Below are positions 54,361 to 64,000 of a stretch of 64,000 bases of DNA, piece after piece. Made by a program: the position numbers and the translations under genes. The notes below the pieces were generated by a model that worked only from the letters and a program-made list of their open reading frames with translations, did no database searches and had not been told where the DNA came from. This DNA is from Psychrobacter cibarius. Lineage in GTDB: Bacteria > Pseudomonadota > Gammaproteobacteria > Pseudomonadales > Moraxellaceae. Each line of letters begins with the position of its first letter. The first letter of the stretch is position 1. The stretch is taken from contig NZ_JABASQ010000001.1 in assembly GCF_016107535.1 (NCBI RefSeq), positions 372,001 through 436,000 on the forward strand, in the 5' to 3' direction.

Positions 54361-56499
54361 TTAGAGCGCGGCAGGTATCGTGCCCATGCGCTGGCTAATA
54401 GGCTGACTACGACCTAATAGACTGCTATAAATGGTGGCATTTTCCATCACGTGCTTAACGTAATTACGGGTTTCAGGAAAGGCAATCGACTCGACGTACT
54501 GGTCGGCTGCGAGCGAACCATATACTGGTTGCCAACGCTTGGCATTGTTCGGACCCGCATTATAGCCAGCCGTTGCCAACACAGGTTGACGGTTTAGCTT
54601 ACCGAAAATATCACCCATATACCATGTGCCGTAACGAATATTGGTATCGCCACTATTGGCACGGCTGGCGCTATAGGTCTCACCTAAGTTACGAGCAATG
54701 TATTTTGCCGTGTCAGGCATCACCTGCATCAAACCACTGGCACCAACATTTGAGCGTGCTGATGCAACAAAGCGACTTTCTTGACGCATGATGCCATAAG
54801 CCCAAGCAGGATCGATACCAGCAGACTGACTATAACGTACGACTGCATCTTGATGCGGCATCGGATGTGATAACGCTAAGCTGTCTACTCTATCAGTATT
54901 ATCAACGGCATAAATTGCTCGGTCGAGCCAGCCCATATCATAGGCTTGACGAGCAGCGGCAATAATCAAGTTATCATCACGCTTGTCGCGCGCCTGCTTT
55001 ACCGCCCAGTTCCATTCACGATTGGCATAGGCACGGCTGGCGTCAGCATTATATAGAGCAAAAGCCCGCGCAAAGTTGGCATCTTGCATGACACGTGCGC
55101 GATCAGCGGTACTGACATTTGGTAAGTTATTACCACCCAAACGACTGGCATCAAAACGCTGACCCACTTTATCCTTTGCCATTAAGCCATAATAGTCATT
55201 ATTTTTTGCCAAGTTTTGATACATTTTTTTAGCAGTATTACGCTTGTTAGCATCGCTCGATTGCTCGTAAGCGCGAGCCAGCCAATATTGCCACTGGTCA
55301 CTTTTTTGGGTTTCAGCCTCCATTTTTGAGATGGCTTCGACCACATCATCCCAACGGCTAAAACGAATCGCTGCCATGGCATAATCTTCGGCTTCTTCAA
55401 AATTAAAATCTTCGTCTAGGCTATTGCGGAACCAGTCAACCGCCTCAGCATTAAAACCATCATCCGTATTATGATTCATACGTTGCACCCCAAGGATACG
55501 ATACGCATAGCGACGAGTCTCCGCATTCAACAATTTAACTGAACGCTGATTGTCTTGCTTAACATCAAAATCTAACTGTAATGCAGCTTCACGGTAAGAC
55601 TTGTCAGCAACGCGTCCTATGGCATATAGGTATAGGTATTGATTGTTTTGACTGGCAGGCTCTCGACTAAAACGGCTAAAAAAAGCAGACGGATTCAGTT
55701 GAATCTCACTCAATGCTGAATAAGCAATAGGCGTTCCTAAACGTGATGACAATGCCATAATGTCACCCGTTTTGCCTTTGCGTAGCATACGCTTGAGCCG
55801 CGCCGCGCGATCCTGATTGCTAATCAGCGCGTTATTATTCATCTCCATCGCGAGCTGGTCACACAAGGCTGGCTGCTTTTTGGTCGTCAACCAAACTTCA
55901 GACTTGGCTGCCATAGCCCGCATAGTATCGCCACCATTATTGAACCCAAGCGCAACCGCACAGCGCTCACTGGCATCCGCATTGGTAATCAAATTCGCAA
56001 CTTGGCGTACTGAGGCATAATCATTGGAGCCTGCTTTGGTCTCAGCAAAATCCGCCACCAGCTTTTCTGCCATCACCGTATTTGGATATTGACGCACAAA
56101 CTGTGACACTGCCGCCGAACTTTGCGAATTAAGATCTAAATTCATCCGCCAATAAGTGGGATACATGGCAAACAAACCGCCGCTCATGGCTTGCTCATAA
56201 TTGTATAAGGCACTGACATCACCGCGTTCTGCCGCAATTGCCGCTGCTGTAAATGAGCTCACACCATTGTCTGACTGATAGCCACTGTTTTGTTGATAGC
56301 TGCCTTCTTGCTGATAACTGTCCTCTTCGCCCCACGTCAGCTCAGCACAAGCCACCTGTGACAATCCTAGCGCACTCATTGCTGTCGCCAAACTTAACGC
56401 ACTGACTCGTAGCGTCCTTGCTTTCATTCGTTTTGCATCTTCATTTTGCTTAATAGATTCTCTATCCTTGATGCTATGAGCAACCTGCGGCTTTGTCAT
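54361..56499 (-). CDS. Soluble lytic murein transglycosylase (Slt70-like)
   Basis: This 712 aa periplasmic enzyme has a helical superhelix region (about 90-560) and a C-terminal SLT lysozyme-like domain with AYGIMRQESRFVASARSNVGASGLMQVMPDTA (catalytic Glu in RQESRF) and TAGYNAGPNNAKRW. It makes anhydro-muropeptides that AmpD processes after import. The signal peptide begins at the internal MKARTLRVSALSLATAMSA; the upstream ATG at 56499 has AGAGAG and gives a longer N-region, so the start is uncertain. Confidence 0.92.
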   Translation of the reverse strand: MTKPQVAHSIKDRESIKQNEDAKRMKARTLRVSALSLATAMSALGLSQVACAELTWGEEDSYQQEGSYQQNSGYQSDNGVSSFTAAAIAAERGDVSALYNYEQAMSGGLFAMYPTYWRMNLDLNSQSSAAVSQFVRQYPNTVMAEKLVADFAETKAGSNDYASVRQVANLITNADASERCAVALGFNNGGDTMRAMAAKSEVWLTTKKQPALCDQLAMEMNNNALISNQDRAARLKRMLRKGKTGDIMALSSRLGTPIAYSALSEIQLNPSAFFSRFSREPASQNNQYLYLYAIGRVADKSYREAALQLDFDVKQDNQRSVKLLNAETRRYAYRILGVQRMNHNTDDGFNAEAVDWFRNSLDEDFNFEEAEDYAMAAIRFSRWDDVVEAISKMEAETQKSDQWQYWLARAYEQSSDANKRNTAKKMYQNLAKNNDYYGLMAKDKVGQRFDASRLGGNNLPNVSTADRARVMQDANFARAFALYNADASRAYANREWNWAVKQARDKRDDNLIIAAARQAYDMGWLDRAIYAVDNTDRVDSLALSHPMPHQDAVVRYSQSAGIDPAWAYGIMRQESRFVASARSNVGASGLMQVMPDTAKYIARNLGETYSASRANSGDTNIRYGTWYMGDIFGKLNRQPVLATAGYNAGPNNAKRWQPVYGSLAADQYVESIAFPETRNYVKHVMENATIYSSLLGRSQPISQRMGTIPAAL

Positions 56500-56885
56500 A
56501 CTGACTCTCTTTGTAATGTGTCCAAATGATTTGGCTAAATAATATATTTAGCATAACAATGCCAAAACGGCGTAAATCGCGATTTAATCAATCGCGCTAA
56601 TATGGTCGCATTCATCATACTATACTCGTTGCACTTTCAACCATCACCTTTACCTTTTGTTAATAAATACGATAGCACGGTGTAACATAGAAGTGATAGC
56701 AAGCCATAATTTTTCCAAACGCGTTATTAGTAGCAGTAAACAATTGATACTGTTATAAATAATTTATCATGACGACCAACAATTGACCCTGCTAATTTTT
56801 CACATTGTCATAGGGTTGTGATAAAATACGCCACCTGTTAATCACCTATCACGCTATATTTTTAGTCAATCATGGACTTATCCTT
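56500..56885. other. Divergent promoter region slt/miaB
   Basis: This 386 bp spacer holds a good sigma-70 promoter for miaB (56799-56827). The slt promoter on the opposite strand was not placed. No gene was seen. Confidence 0.55.
56799..56827 (+). promoter_or_regulatory. Sigma-70 promoter of miaB
   Basis: TTCACA (56799-56804), a 17 bp spacer and TAAAAT (56822-56827), with an extended TG at -14, lie about 60 bp before the miaB start. Confidence 0.7.
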
Positions 56886-58379
56886 ATGAGTGTTACTGTA
56901 TTTAATCCCCGCATCGATGACACTGCTGTCGCTGAAACAACCGCTACTGCGCCTGCTGTCACTGCACTCAAAGAATCAAGTTCAGCCCAAGCGCCAGTCG
57001 AAAAATCAGCAACCAAAAAAGTCTTTGTCACCACGCAGGGCTGTCAGATGAATGTCTATGACTCTGGCAAAATGCTTGACGTACTAGGCGACTCACATGG
57101 TATGGAAGTCACTCATGATATCGATGAGGCCGACGTACTACTGATGAATACCTGCTCTATCCGCGAAAAAGCGCAAGAGAAAGTATTTTCAGAATTGGGT
57201 CGCTGGCGCAAACTAAAAGAAAAACGTCCTGACCTCGTCATTGGCGTCGGTGGTTGCGTAGCTTCGCAAGAAGGCGACAACATTCAAAAACGTGCGCCTT
57301 ATGTCGACATGGTGTTTGGCCCGCAAACCTTGCATCGCCTGCCAGAGCTGTATGACCAATCACATGAACAGCGTGAGATTGCACCAAAAAATCGTATTGG
57401 TACGATTGATGTATCCTTCCCGAGTATTGAAAAATTCGACTTTTTGCCTGAGCCAAAAGTAGAGGGATTTAAAGCTTTTGTTTCTATTATGGAAGGCTGC
57501 TCGAAGTATTGCTCATTTTGCGTGGTGCCTTATACCCGCGGTGAAGAATTGTCACGCCCACTTGATGACGTATTGGCTGAAATTGACAGTCTTGCCGCTC
57601 AAGGTATTCGTGAAATCAACCTATTGGGTCAAAACGTCAACGGCTATCGCGGTGAAAAAGACGATGGCAGCATTTGCCGTTTCGCTGAGCTGTTGCACTA
57701 TGTCTCGCATGTCGATGGCGTTGAGCGTATTCGCTATACGACCAGCCATCCGCTAGAGTTCACTGATGACATCATTGATGCCTATGCACAATTGCCAGAG
57801 CTGGTATCACACTTGCACTTGCCTGTTCAAAGCGGCTCAAACGCTATCTTGGCAGCGATGAAGCGCAATCACACGATTGATGTCTATATCAATCAAATTA
57901 ATAAGCTAAAAGCCATTCGCCCTGATATTCACTTGTCGAGTGACTTTATCATTGGCTTCCCTGGCGAGACGGATCAAGATTTCCAAGATACTTTAAATCT
58001 AGCCAAAGAATTGAACTTCGATCATTCTTACAGCTTTATCTACTCGAAGCGCCCAGGCACGCCAGCCGCTGAGTTGCCAGATGATGTGAGCTTCAAAACT
58101 AAAAAAGAGCGCTTGGCAGAATTCCAAAAAGTTATCATTGATTCAACACTAGCGAAAACGCATGAGATGGTTGGAACCACCACTCGCGTTTTGGTGGAGC
58201 AAGTTGCCAACCGTCATCCTGATTGCTTAATCGGTACGGCAGATAACACCCGTACGGTTATGTTCCCTCATGATGTTGAGAGAATGGATGAGATGTTAGG
58301 TAAACTCGTGAGCGTACGTATTACTGATTTCGTCAGTCCACATATGGTAAAAGGTGAGCTAATCGAAGTATTGGCGTAA
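56886..58379 (+). CDS. miaB: tRNA-2-methylthio-N6-dimethylallyladenosine synthase MiaB
   Basis: This radical-SAM methylthiotransferase modifies A37 of tRNA. The N-terminal UPF0004 domain carries three cluster Cys ([25 protein letters not shown]), the radical SAM motif CSKYCSFC lies at about 203-210, and a TRAM domain ends the protein. The 497 aa include an extra N-terminus of about 42 Ala/Thr/Val-rich residues, probably disordered. Confidence 0.97.
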   Translation: MSVTVFNPRIDDTAVAETTATAPAVTALKESSSAQAPVEKSATKKVFVTTQGCQMNVYDSGKMLDVLGDSHGMEVTHDIDEADVLLMNTCSIREKAQEKVFSELGRWRKLKEKRPDLVIGVGGCVASQEGDNIQKRAPYVDMVFGPQTLHRLPELYDQSHEQREIAPKNRIGTIDVSFPSIEKFDFLPEPKVEGFKAFVSIMEGCSKYCSFCVVPYTRGEELSRPLDDVLAEIDSLAAQGIREINLLGQNVNGYRGEKDDGSICRFAELLHYVSHVDGVERIRYTTSHPLEFTDDIIDAYAQLPELVSHLHLPVQSGSNAILAAMKRNHTIDVYINQINKLKAIRPDIHLSSDFIIGFPGETDQDFQDTLNLAKELNFDHSYSFIYSKRPGTPAAELPDDVSFKTKKERLAEFQKVIIDSTLAKTHEMVGTTTRVLVEQVANRHPDCLIGTADNTRTVMFPHDVERMDEMLGKLVSVRITDFVSPHMVKGELIEVLA

Positions 58380-58410
58380 CTGTTAAATTATAAGTTTGAG
58401 CAAAAATAAA

Positions 58411-58446
58411 AAAGCCGTTCCCTATCATAGCGAACGGCTTTTTTTG
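58411..58446. terminator. Terminator after miaB, probably bidirectional
   Basis: AAGCCGTTC with GAACGGCTT (9 bp stem, 11 base loop) is flanked by A and T runs. It lies between miaB and the convergent small basic gene. Confidence 0.9.
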
Positions 58447-58475
58447 TTTAAATTTAAAATTAAGATGAACGACTG

Positions 58476-58712
58476 CTACTCCGAAAACCAGTCCGTTTGA
58501 CGCAATTGCTGCTTGGTCTCACGGCGACGTTTTTTTCGGACGATATCGATATCTTTCTTTTCGTGAATACCACCTTTTCTTAACAGTGGATCCAATGCCA
58601 AATAGTTGCGCGGCTTGACTGTACCTAGCGAGTGTTGAGCACCTGTTTCAGCTTGCTGTTCTAACTGCCGCTCAATCTGTTTGGCCTTTTTTAAGGTTTG
58701 TTTTAAGCTCAT
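58476..58712 (-). CDS. Small basic hypothetical protein, 78 aa
   Basis: From the ATG at 58712 (AGGTAAC upstream). The N-terminal half is a charged helix (LKQTLKKAKQIERQLEQQ) and the C-terminal half is strongly basic, with NYLALDPLLRKGGIHEKK and RKKRRRETKQQLR. The longer frame to 58835 lacks support. Very basic, soluble and possibly RNA- or ribosome-associated; this is inferred from charge only. Family not recognised. Confidence 0.7.
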   Translation of the reverse strand: MSLKQTLKKAKQIERQLEQQAETGAQHSLGTVKPRNYLALDPLLRKGGIHEKKDIDIVRKKRRRETKQQLRQTDWFSE

Positions 58713-58862
58713 ATTGTTACCTATACTTTTAATATATATCAATCTGTTTTGTCTGTTCGAGTGACGGCATAGTGAGGCCACGACTAGGAAATCGAGCGCA
58801 AATAGTACACTTAGTACATTTAGCTCGGTTGACATCGTCGTGGCTCGCTATGGTTTAACTCG

Positions 58863-60077
58863 TTAGCCTTTAATACACATCACCTGCTTCAGCGTATGCA
58901 CCACTTCTACTAAGTCAGATTGATTCGCCATTACTTCATTAATGTCTTTATAAGCGCCAGGTATTTCATCGATGACGCCTTTATCTTTGCGACATTCGAC
59001 ACCATCTGTCTGCGCTTTTAACTCATCAATAGTGAACGCTCGCATGGCTTTACCACGGCTCATCTGTCGTCCTGCCCCGTGCGAGCAAGAGCAAAACGAT
59101 TCCTCTGCGCCTAGACCGCGCACAATAAAAGACTTTGCGCCCATAGAGCCTGGGATAATGCCGAGCTCACCTGCATAAGCACTGATCGCACCTTTACGAG
59201 TGACATAGACTTGCTCACCGAAATGCACCTCTTCATTGACATAATTATGATGGCAATTGATGGCTTCTTTGGTCAACTGAAATCGCGGTAACCCCGCTTG
59301 TGGCGACTGCAATGACTTGATGACCAAGCGCATCATCTCACGGCGATTTTCTAGCGCGTAATCCTGCGCCCAGCCCACCGCTTCAACATAATCAGCAAAG
59401 CTATCAGACCCTTCAGCAAAGTACGACAAATCATGATCTGGCACATGACCAAAGCGCGATTGACGCTCTTTTTTGGCAAGGTTAATAAAGTACTGGCCAA
59501 TACAATTACCAATACCGCGACTTCCAGAGTGCAGCATTACCCAGACGTCTTTGTTTTCATCCAAGCAAAGCTCAATGAAATGATTGCCACCACCCAGTGT
59601 ACCGAGCTGCTTTGCCCAAGTGCGCTCAAAACCTTTGAGCATTTTGAGCAAACCTGGATGCTTATCAGTAATCGGCTTTAAGCGCTTGCCTAGTGGATCA
59701 AGCGTTGAGTTCTTGGCTTGGATTTGTTTGTGCATGTTGAAGCCAACAGGTACTTGCTGCTCAATGATCGACCGCAATGACTTTAAACTGTCAGGCAGAT
59801 GACTCGCTGTCAGTGACAAACGCACCGCATTCATACCGCAGCCGATATCCACACCAACGGCGGCAGGAATGATGGCTGATTTAGTCGGAATCACACTACC
59901 GACTGTAGCACCTTTACCAACATGCACGTCAGGCATAACTGCAATGTGTGAGTGTACAAACTCCAACTGGGCTAAATTGCGTAGTTGCTGTATCGCTCCT
60001 TGCTCAACATCCGAGGTATAAATTTTGACTGGTACGCCGTGTTTACGATTTTCGTTTAATACTAATTGAATGCTCAT
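58863..60077 (-). CDS. rtcB: RtcB-type RNA ligase
   Basis: This 404 aa GTP- and Mn-dependent ligase joins 2',3'-cyclic phosphate or 3'-phosphate ends to 5'-OH ends. Metal/active-site motifs are MPDVHVGKGATVGSV, GVDIGCGMNAVR, LGGGNHFIELC, HSGSRGIGN, CHHNYVN and SCSHGAGRQMSRG (guanylylated His). It appears complete. The usual companions RtcA, RtcR and archease are not seen nearby. The start codon has no obvious ribosome site. Confidence 0.95.
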   Translation of the reverse strand: MSIQLVLNENRKHGVPVKIYTSDVEQGAIQQLRNLAQLEFVHSHIAVMPDVHVGKGATVGSVIPTKSAIIPAAVGVDIGCGMNAVRLSLTASHLPDSLKSLRSIIEQQVPVGFNMHKQIQAKNSTLDPLGKRLKPITDKHPGLLKMLKGFERTWAKQLGTLGGGNHFIELCLDENKDVWVMLHSGSRGIGNCIGQYFINLAKKERQSRFGHVPDHDLSYFAEGSDSFADYVEAVGWAQDYALENRREMMRLVIKSLQSPQAGLPRFQLTKEAINCHHNYVNEEVHFGEQVYVTRKGAISAYAGELGIIPGSMGAKSFIVRGLGAEESFCSCSHGAGRQMSRGKAMRAFTIDELKAQTDGVECRKDKGVIDEIPGAYKDINEVMANQSDLVEVVHTLKQVMCIKG

Positions 60078-60878
60078 AATTTATATTTTCTATTTTATTA
60101 TTTTGGAACCATGTAACGTATTTTTCATTTATCTATTTTTACAATTTTTAGACATTACTTATCCATCTCAATTAAACAAAACGTTTAATAATAATGTTAT
60201 TTAATAATCTATAAAATTTAGGCAATAAAATACCGTATTTCTATTAAATGAAAAATTAATAGAAATGCATGGTTAGTTTATTATGGACGTTTTAAAGGAA
60301 GATTTTACCGTACCAAAATTGAAAGCATAAAAATTATGCATACAGAAGGGCATACGTTAAACGATGGCGTAAGTAACCTAATTGGTAATAGCGGTAAAGT
60401 AAAATGTTAGATAAACAGACAGCAGTAAGCGCAATATGGCTTAGCACGATCGCAGAGCGATTTTGGCACGGTAGACTTAGAAGAGGAATAGCGCAAGTAG
60501 ATACAGAAGACTATGCGTTGATATCATTCAATAGGATATCACTCAGTAGCTTATATATAAATTCAGCCAAACCTGTTCGAAGTCGTCATTGCTGTCAGGT
60601 AGTTTACACATTCAATCTTTAAAAACGTCTTGATAGTTAAATAGGACACGATGATTCCTCCGTAGGTTGTGGCTAATTATTGTAAACAATAGTAGCAGAA
60701 TTATTGGAATGACTTATCGCCTAGATACAAGCTAACAAATCAATGTTGTAATAATAACGATTTAAAAAATAAAGTCAATAATTAATTTTAATTAAATAAA
60801 AAAATACATTTCATTAATCATGTTATTTAAAAAGTGTTACTTTGAGAGTGTTATTTTAAATATAGAACTAAAAAACCT
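60078..60878. other. 801 bp AT-rich gene-free region upstream of rtcB
   Basis: It holds an 11 bp perfect inverted repeat with 8 base loop (60237-60247 and 60256-60266) about 160 bp before the rtcB start. Short ORFs (for example 60404-60622, plus) have no recognisable domain and look spurious. The region could be a decayed gene, but no frame can be followed. Confidence 0.5.
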
Positions 60879-61613
60879 TTAAACCATAAAGCTATTTATG
60901 ACTTCAGCCAATAAAGCGGCTGCAATGATGATAAATATGACGCCGCAACCACGATTGAGCCACGCTAAACGATTGCCAACATCGAGCCAACTTGCCAGCT
61001 TTGTACCACCCAAGGTATAAACGATTTGCCAAATTGTTTCACTTAAGAACAACCCTATCGTTAATAAAAAATATTGCGGCCATAACGGCGCACTAAAATT
61101 GATAAATTTGGGGAAGAAAGCGGCAAAAAATAAGATGGCTTTGGGGTTGGATAGCGATACCCATACACCTGTACGAAACAAGGTCACATTGCTTGGCAAG
61201 ATTCTCACCGCTTCGCTTGAGAGCGAACGTGGCTGCGGTGTACCAGCTGTATCTTCACTGTCAGAAATAGAATATTCAGCCGCGACTTCTTCGCTCATTT
61301 CACGAGCATCACTCATCAAGCTGCCATCGCCTACATCGCGCCAAGAGCTAATACCCAGATAGATTAAATAAGCCGCACCCACTGCTTTAATGATTGTCAA
61401 CAACCAAGGCGACTGGCGACTAATCACATCGAGTCCAAGTAGGGTCGAAAGCAGTAATATAAATAGCCCAAGGCTCAGTCCTGCCAGCGTCCACAATGTG
61501 CGCTTTACGCCATAGTTCATGCCATACTGAAACGCGAGCAGCATATTGGGACCTGGGGTCGCTGAAATAAAAAACGTACTTGCAAAGAATACTGCAAACA
61601 GATGCCAAGACAT
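60879..61613 (-). CDS. LysE/RhtB-family amino acid exporter
   Basis: This 244 aa inner-membrane protein has about six TM helices, the N-terminal FFISATPGPNMLLAFQYGMNYG and SLSNPKAILFFAAFFPKF motifs of the RhtB family. A polar insert of about 45 residues (about 96-145) sits between TM3 and TM4. Substrate unknown; amino acids are typical. It lies 3' of argE on the same strand behind a terminator. Confidence 0.9.
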   Translation of the reverse strand: MSWHLFAVFFASTFFISATPGPNMLLAFQYGMNYGVKRTLWTLAGLSLGLFILLLSTLLGLDVISRQSPWLLTIIKAVGAAYLIYLGISSWRDVGDGSLMSDAREMSEEVAAEYSISDSEDTAGTPQPRSLSSEAVRILPSNVTLFRTGVWVSLSNPKAILFFAAFFPKFINFSAPLWPQYFLLTIGLFLSETIWQIVYTLGGTKLASWLDVGNRLAWLNRGCGVIFIIIAAALLAEVINSFMV

Positions 61614-61672
61614 CGACCAACCCCTACTTTGTTATTTATAAAAATTTATCGTAATAATGCCAAACTGCTAAA

Positions 61673-61699
61673 AAATAAACACCGCCATAACGACGGTGT
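61673..61699 (-). terminator. argE terminator
   Basis: A 6 bp stem (ACACCG/CGGTGT) with a 9 base loop is followed on the minus strand by TTATTTTTTA. It lies about 60 bp after the argE stop. Confidence 0.65.
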
Positions 61700-61758
61700 C
61701 TCTTCTGCTAACTCGTCACTTGCTGATAACAGAAAGGAACACTTGCTGATTCAATCCA

Positions 61759-62979
61759 TCAATTGATCGTACAGCTGTCTAATAACTTCTGTAAAAAACT
61801 ATCACAGCGCTCAATTTCACTCAGCTCGACATATTCATCGGCTTTATGTGCTTGCTCAATACTACCGGGACCGCAGATAATCGTTGGGATACCAGCATTG
61901 GTAAATTGCCCGCCCTCAGTTGCATAAGCCACTTTATGACGCTCGTTATCTCCAGTCAGTGCGGCTATTAACGATTGCAATTCAGCACTGTCGTTATCAG
62001 TCATTGCCGGTACGCTTTCTTCTTGCATCAGCTCAATGCCAGTATCGGCAGCACGTGCCTGCATCTGGGCATTTAATTCTGCCACTTTCGCTTGAATCGG
62101 TGCAAGAATATCCTCTTGCGTCATATGCGGCAGATTACGATAGTCAAAGGTAAACTCGCACAGATTGGGGACAATATTGGTTGCCGTCCCACCTCGAATC
62201 GTGCCTACAGACAATGTGGAATAAGGCACATCGAACAGTGCATCATTATCACTGCGATGACTAATCTCTTCTGCCAACTCATCGACATAACCAATCAAAC
62301 GACTGGCATAGCTGATAGCATTGACACCTTGGGCGGTCAATGACGAATGCGCAGACTTACCATGGACGCGGCAACGATAAACGGCAATGCCTTTATGTGC
62401 CACAACCATCGTCATATTGGTTGGCTCACCGACGATACAATAATCAGGTGTGATACCACGCGCTTTCAAATCTGCCAGTATCAATGGCGCACCCAAACAG
62501 CCCACTTCTTCATCGAATGACAATGCTAAATGCAGTGGACGACGTAACTGACCGCTATTTGATAACTGCACAGCGCGTGGTAATAACGTCAATGCACAAG
62601 CGATAAAGCCTTTCATATCACACGCACCGCGTCCGTATAGCTTATTGCCACGTATCGTCGCGGTAAAAGGCTCTGATGTCCATGCTTGCCCGTCGACTGG
62701 CACGACGTCAGTATGACCAGACAGCACGAGACCATGATTGACTTCGTCAGCGTTTGCCCCTGCTGGCACAGTAACGAATAGATTGGCTTTGTTTTTGGCT
62801 TCATTAAAAGTCAAGTCTACTATCAAACCCAATTGTTCACAGTAGGCTTGCACATCTTTAATCAAGGCTAAATTTGAATGGCGACTGACCGTATCAAAGC
62901 CAATCAAACGCGTTAGCCAATCGATACTATGCGCAGGGTAAGACGTATTTTTGAGCTGATTATTATTGTTCGAAGTCAT
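61759..62979 (-). CDS. argE: Acetylornithine deacetylase
   Basis: This M20-family zinc enzyme (406 aa) deacetylates N-acetylornithine in arginine synthesis. Motifs are SGHTDVVPVDGQ, GRGACDMKGFIA, SFDEEVGCLGA, GEPTNM and the substrate-specific GGQFTNAGIPTIICGPG. AAGGATA lies six bases before the start. Related M20 peptidases are similar but the argE motif set is good. Confidence 0.93.
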   Translation of the reverse strand: MTSNNNNQLKNTSYPAHSIDWLTRLIGFDTVSRHSNLALIKDVQAYCEQLGLIVDLTFNEAKNKANLFVTVPAGANADEVNHGLVLSGHTDVVPVDGQAWTSEPFTATIRGNKLYGRGACDMKGFIACALTLLPRAVQLSNSGQLRRPLHLALSFDEEVGCLGAPLILADLKARGITPDYCIVGEPTNMTMVVAHKGIAVYRCRVHGKSAHSSLTAQGVNAISYASRLIGYVDELAEEISHRSDNDALFDVPYSTLSVGTIRGGTATNIVPNLCEFTFDYRNLPHMTQEDILAPIQAKVAELNAQMQARAADTGIELMQEESVPAMTDNDSAELQSLIAALTGDNERHKVAYATEGGQFTNAGIPTIICGPGSIEQAHKADEYVELSEIERCDSFLQKLLDSCTIN

Positions 62980-63114
62980 GAAATATCCTTATCACGATAT
63001 AATACCGATTTTAGAAATACGGTTAGCGATGTTAAATTTTCCAAGCCTATTAGATGTAGTACTCGCACTCATTTTTCGCTACTGTAATTTCTGGAATGGT
63101 AAAAATAGAAAGCG

Positions 63115-63597
63115 TTAGCTTTTTTGCAATGAACGCCTTTGTAAATCTTTTACCTCTTCATCCAAGCCTGCAATCGGACCTTGTACTGGTACATTTGGTG
63201 CTACTTCTTGAATACTTAATGAGTTAATTGGTGATGAGGATTTTACGCCCATCTCCTCCATCCATTCATCCAACTGTTTTGATGAGCTGACATAAACGAT
63301 ACGACCAAGCCCTGCCCACGCATGAGCAGCGGAGCACATGGCACAATGTTCGCCTGAGGTATAAACCACCGCTTTTGTACGCGCGTCAGTAGTCATATTC
63401 TCTGCGGCCCATTTAGCAACGGCAATCTCAGGATGATAAGTAGCATCGACAGAATTGGCACGATTGCGATCTTCATGCAGCACATGACCGTCGCCGTCGA
63501 CTAATACGCTACCAAATGGCTCATCGCCCGCCTCGAAAGCTTCAGTAGCAAGCTCAATAGAGCGGCGTAAATGAATCATATCATTGTCAGTTATCAT
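63115..63597 (-). CDS. Nucleoside deaminase family protein
   Basis: This 160 aa CDA-fold zinc hydrolase has the catalytic pair HPE (in YHPEIAVAKWA) and zinc Cys in TSGEHCAMCSAAHAW. This fits a subfamily of guanine/nucleoside deaminases rather than tRNA TadA (usual motif HAE...PCxxC). The second ATG (63597) has AGGAG at the right spacing; the first (63603) overlaps it, so the second is preferred. Substrate uncertain. Confidence 0.85.
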   Translation of the reverse strand: MITDNDMIHLRRSIELATEAFEAGDEPFGSVLVDGDGHVLHEDRNRANSVDATYHPEIAVAKWAAENMTTDARTKAVVYTSGEHCAMCSAAHAWAGLGRIVYVSSSKQLDEWMEEMGVKSSSPINSLSIQEVAPNVPVQGPIAGLDEEVKDLQRRSLQKS

Positions 63598-63675
63598 CTC
63601 CATCTCCTTTTATCACTTCATACTAGGACGTGTTGAATATCAACTCATATCAAAGCATTTACGATAGCGTCTTTA

Positions 63676-64000
63676 TTATGAAGGACGGTTTTGATTCATC
63701 GCATCAACGACTGGTGGCATTGGCTTTGGTAACTTGCCTTCTGCCTGCAGCTCTTTGGTGGTTTTTGCATCGATAGCCAGTCCAGCAATCAGGGCAATAT
63801 CTTTGACAGGTTTACGCGTGCGGGTGGCAAAGCTCACTGGCACCATGCGCGCAAACTCATAAATATGCAGATAAGACTCTTCGCCACCTTCAAAGTTTTC
63901 GTCATCTTCTAAGCGAATACCACCGATTTTAGCCAAATCAGACAACATCTCATTTTCGTCACCACTTAGACCACAGTCGGTAATCCCAAAACCCGTCATA
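63676..64000 (-). CDS. Partial protein, cut by the right window edge
   Basis: The C-terminal 107 codons of a minus-strand gene; its N-terminal part is probably beyond the window. It shows an acidic region followed by HIYEFARMVPVSFATRTRKPVKDIALIAGLAI and ends in a Pro/Met-rich tail. The family is not recognised. The Met at the edge may be internal. Confidence 0.5.
   Translation of the reverse strand, partial: MTGFGITDCGLSGDENEMLSDLAKIGGIRLEDDENFEGGEESYLHIYEFARMVPVSFATRTRKPVKDIALIAGLAIDAKTTKELQAEGKLPKPMPPVVDAMNQNRPS

Noticed and set aside
60404..60622. 72-codon ORF upstream of rtcB
   Set aside because: No domain, signal or homology I can see; sits in a low-complexity region.
63622..63633. ACTAGGACGTGT resembling ACTAGGACTTGT at 8551
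   Set aside because: Only about 11 of 12 bases match and no further similarity extends; too short to call a repeat family.

Overview
The window looks like chromosomal DNA of a Moraxellaceae gammaproteobacterium, most likely Psychrobacter. This is an inference from gene order and protein character: a dcw/lpxC cluster with DUF721 (dciA) beside lpxC, an SdhE/YgfX pair, a SpoT whose synthetase domain has decayed, and AT-rich intergenic spacers. No rRNA, tRNA, CRISPR array, prophage or complete insertion sequence was seen. Almost everything is core housekeeping DNA, and the oddities lie in spacers and in a few unusual protein architectures.

0-18.7 kb, mainly plus strand: ispH (minus) after a cut-off small membrane ORF, then gmk, rpoZ, spoT and ridA (nucleotide, transcription and stringent-response set), priA, a His-rich zinc/cation diffusion facilitator, an unrecognised protein, a KefB/C-like cation antiporter, a minus-strand DUF2628 membrane protein with a type IV pilin-like C-terminal domain, trmB, a nearly 1 kb AT-rich spacer, and recA-recX.

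18.7-31 kb: minus-strand DASS anion transporter, yidB-like gene, the folP-sdhE-ygfX group, ftsH and rlmE; then yhbY and a DOMON-like gene (plus), a secreted CHAP protein (minus), dciA (plus) and lpxC (minus).

31-45.3 kb, minus strand: the division and cell-wall cluster, read murG-murC-ddl-(543 bp gap)-ftsQ-ftsA-ftsZ-lpxC. Upstream are gshB, pyrE, an unrecognised gene, an SDR-type epimerase and a large DUF4105 envelope protein.

45.6-64 kb: ampD, a small TM/coiled-coil protein, murJ, a lipoprotein, a GNAT enzyme, ribF, DUF2789, mdh, a secreted RNase T2-like protein lacking both catalytic histidines, soluble lytic transglycosylase, miaB, a small basic protein, rtcB, a LysE-type exporter, argE, a nucleoside deaminase and a cut-off ORF. 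Peptidoglycan functions recur (precursor synthesis by MurC/MurG/Ddl, flipping by MurJ, division by FtsQAZ, turnover by Slt and AmpD, possibly the CHAP protein).

The most notable observations are the DUF2628-pilin fusion, the apparent RNase T2 pseudoenzyme, the SpoT with a degenerate synthetase domain, short tandem repeats (12-17 bp units) in many spacers, including two related 5 x 15 bp arrays before priA and ampD, tandem overlapping mini-ORFs before recX, a long hairpin in an unusual gap inside the dcw cluster, and two copies of an about 39 bp element in opposite orientation 45 kb apart. No clear new multi-gene system (defence island, secretion locus or biosynthetic cluster) was found.
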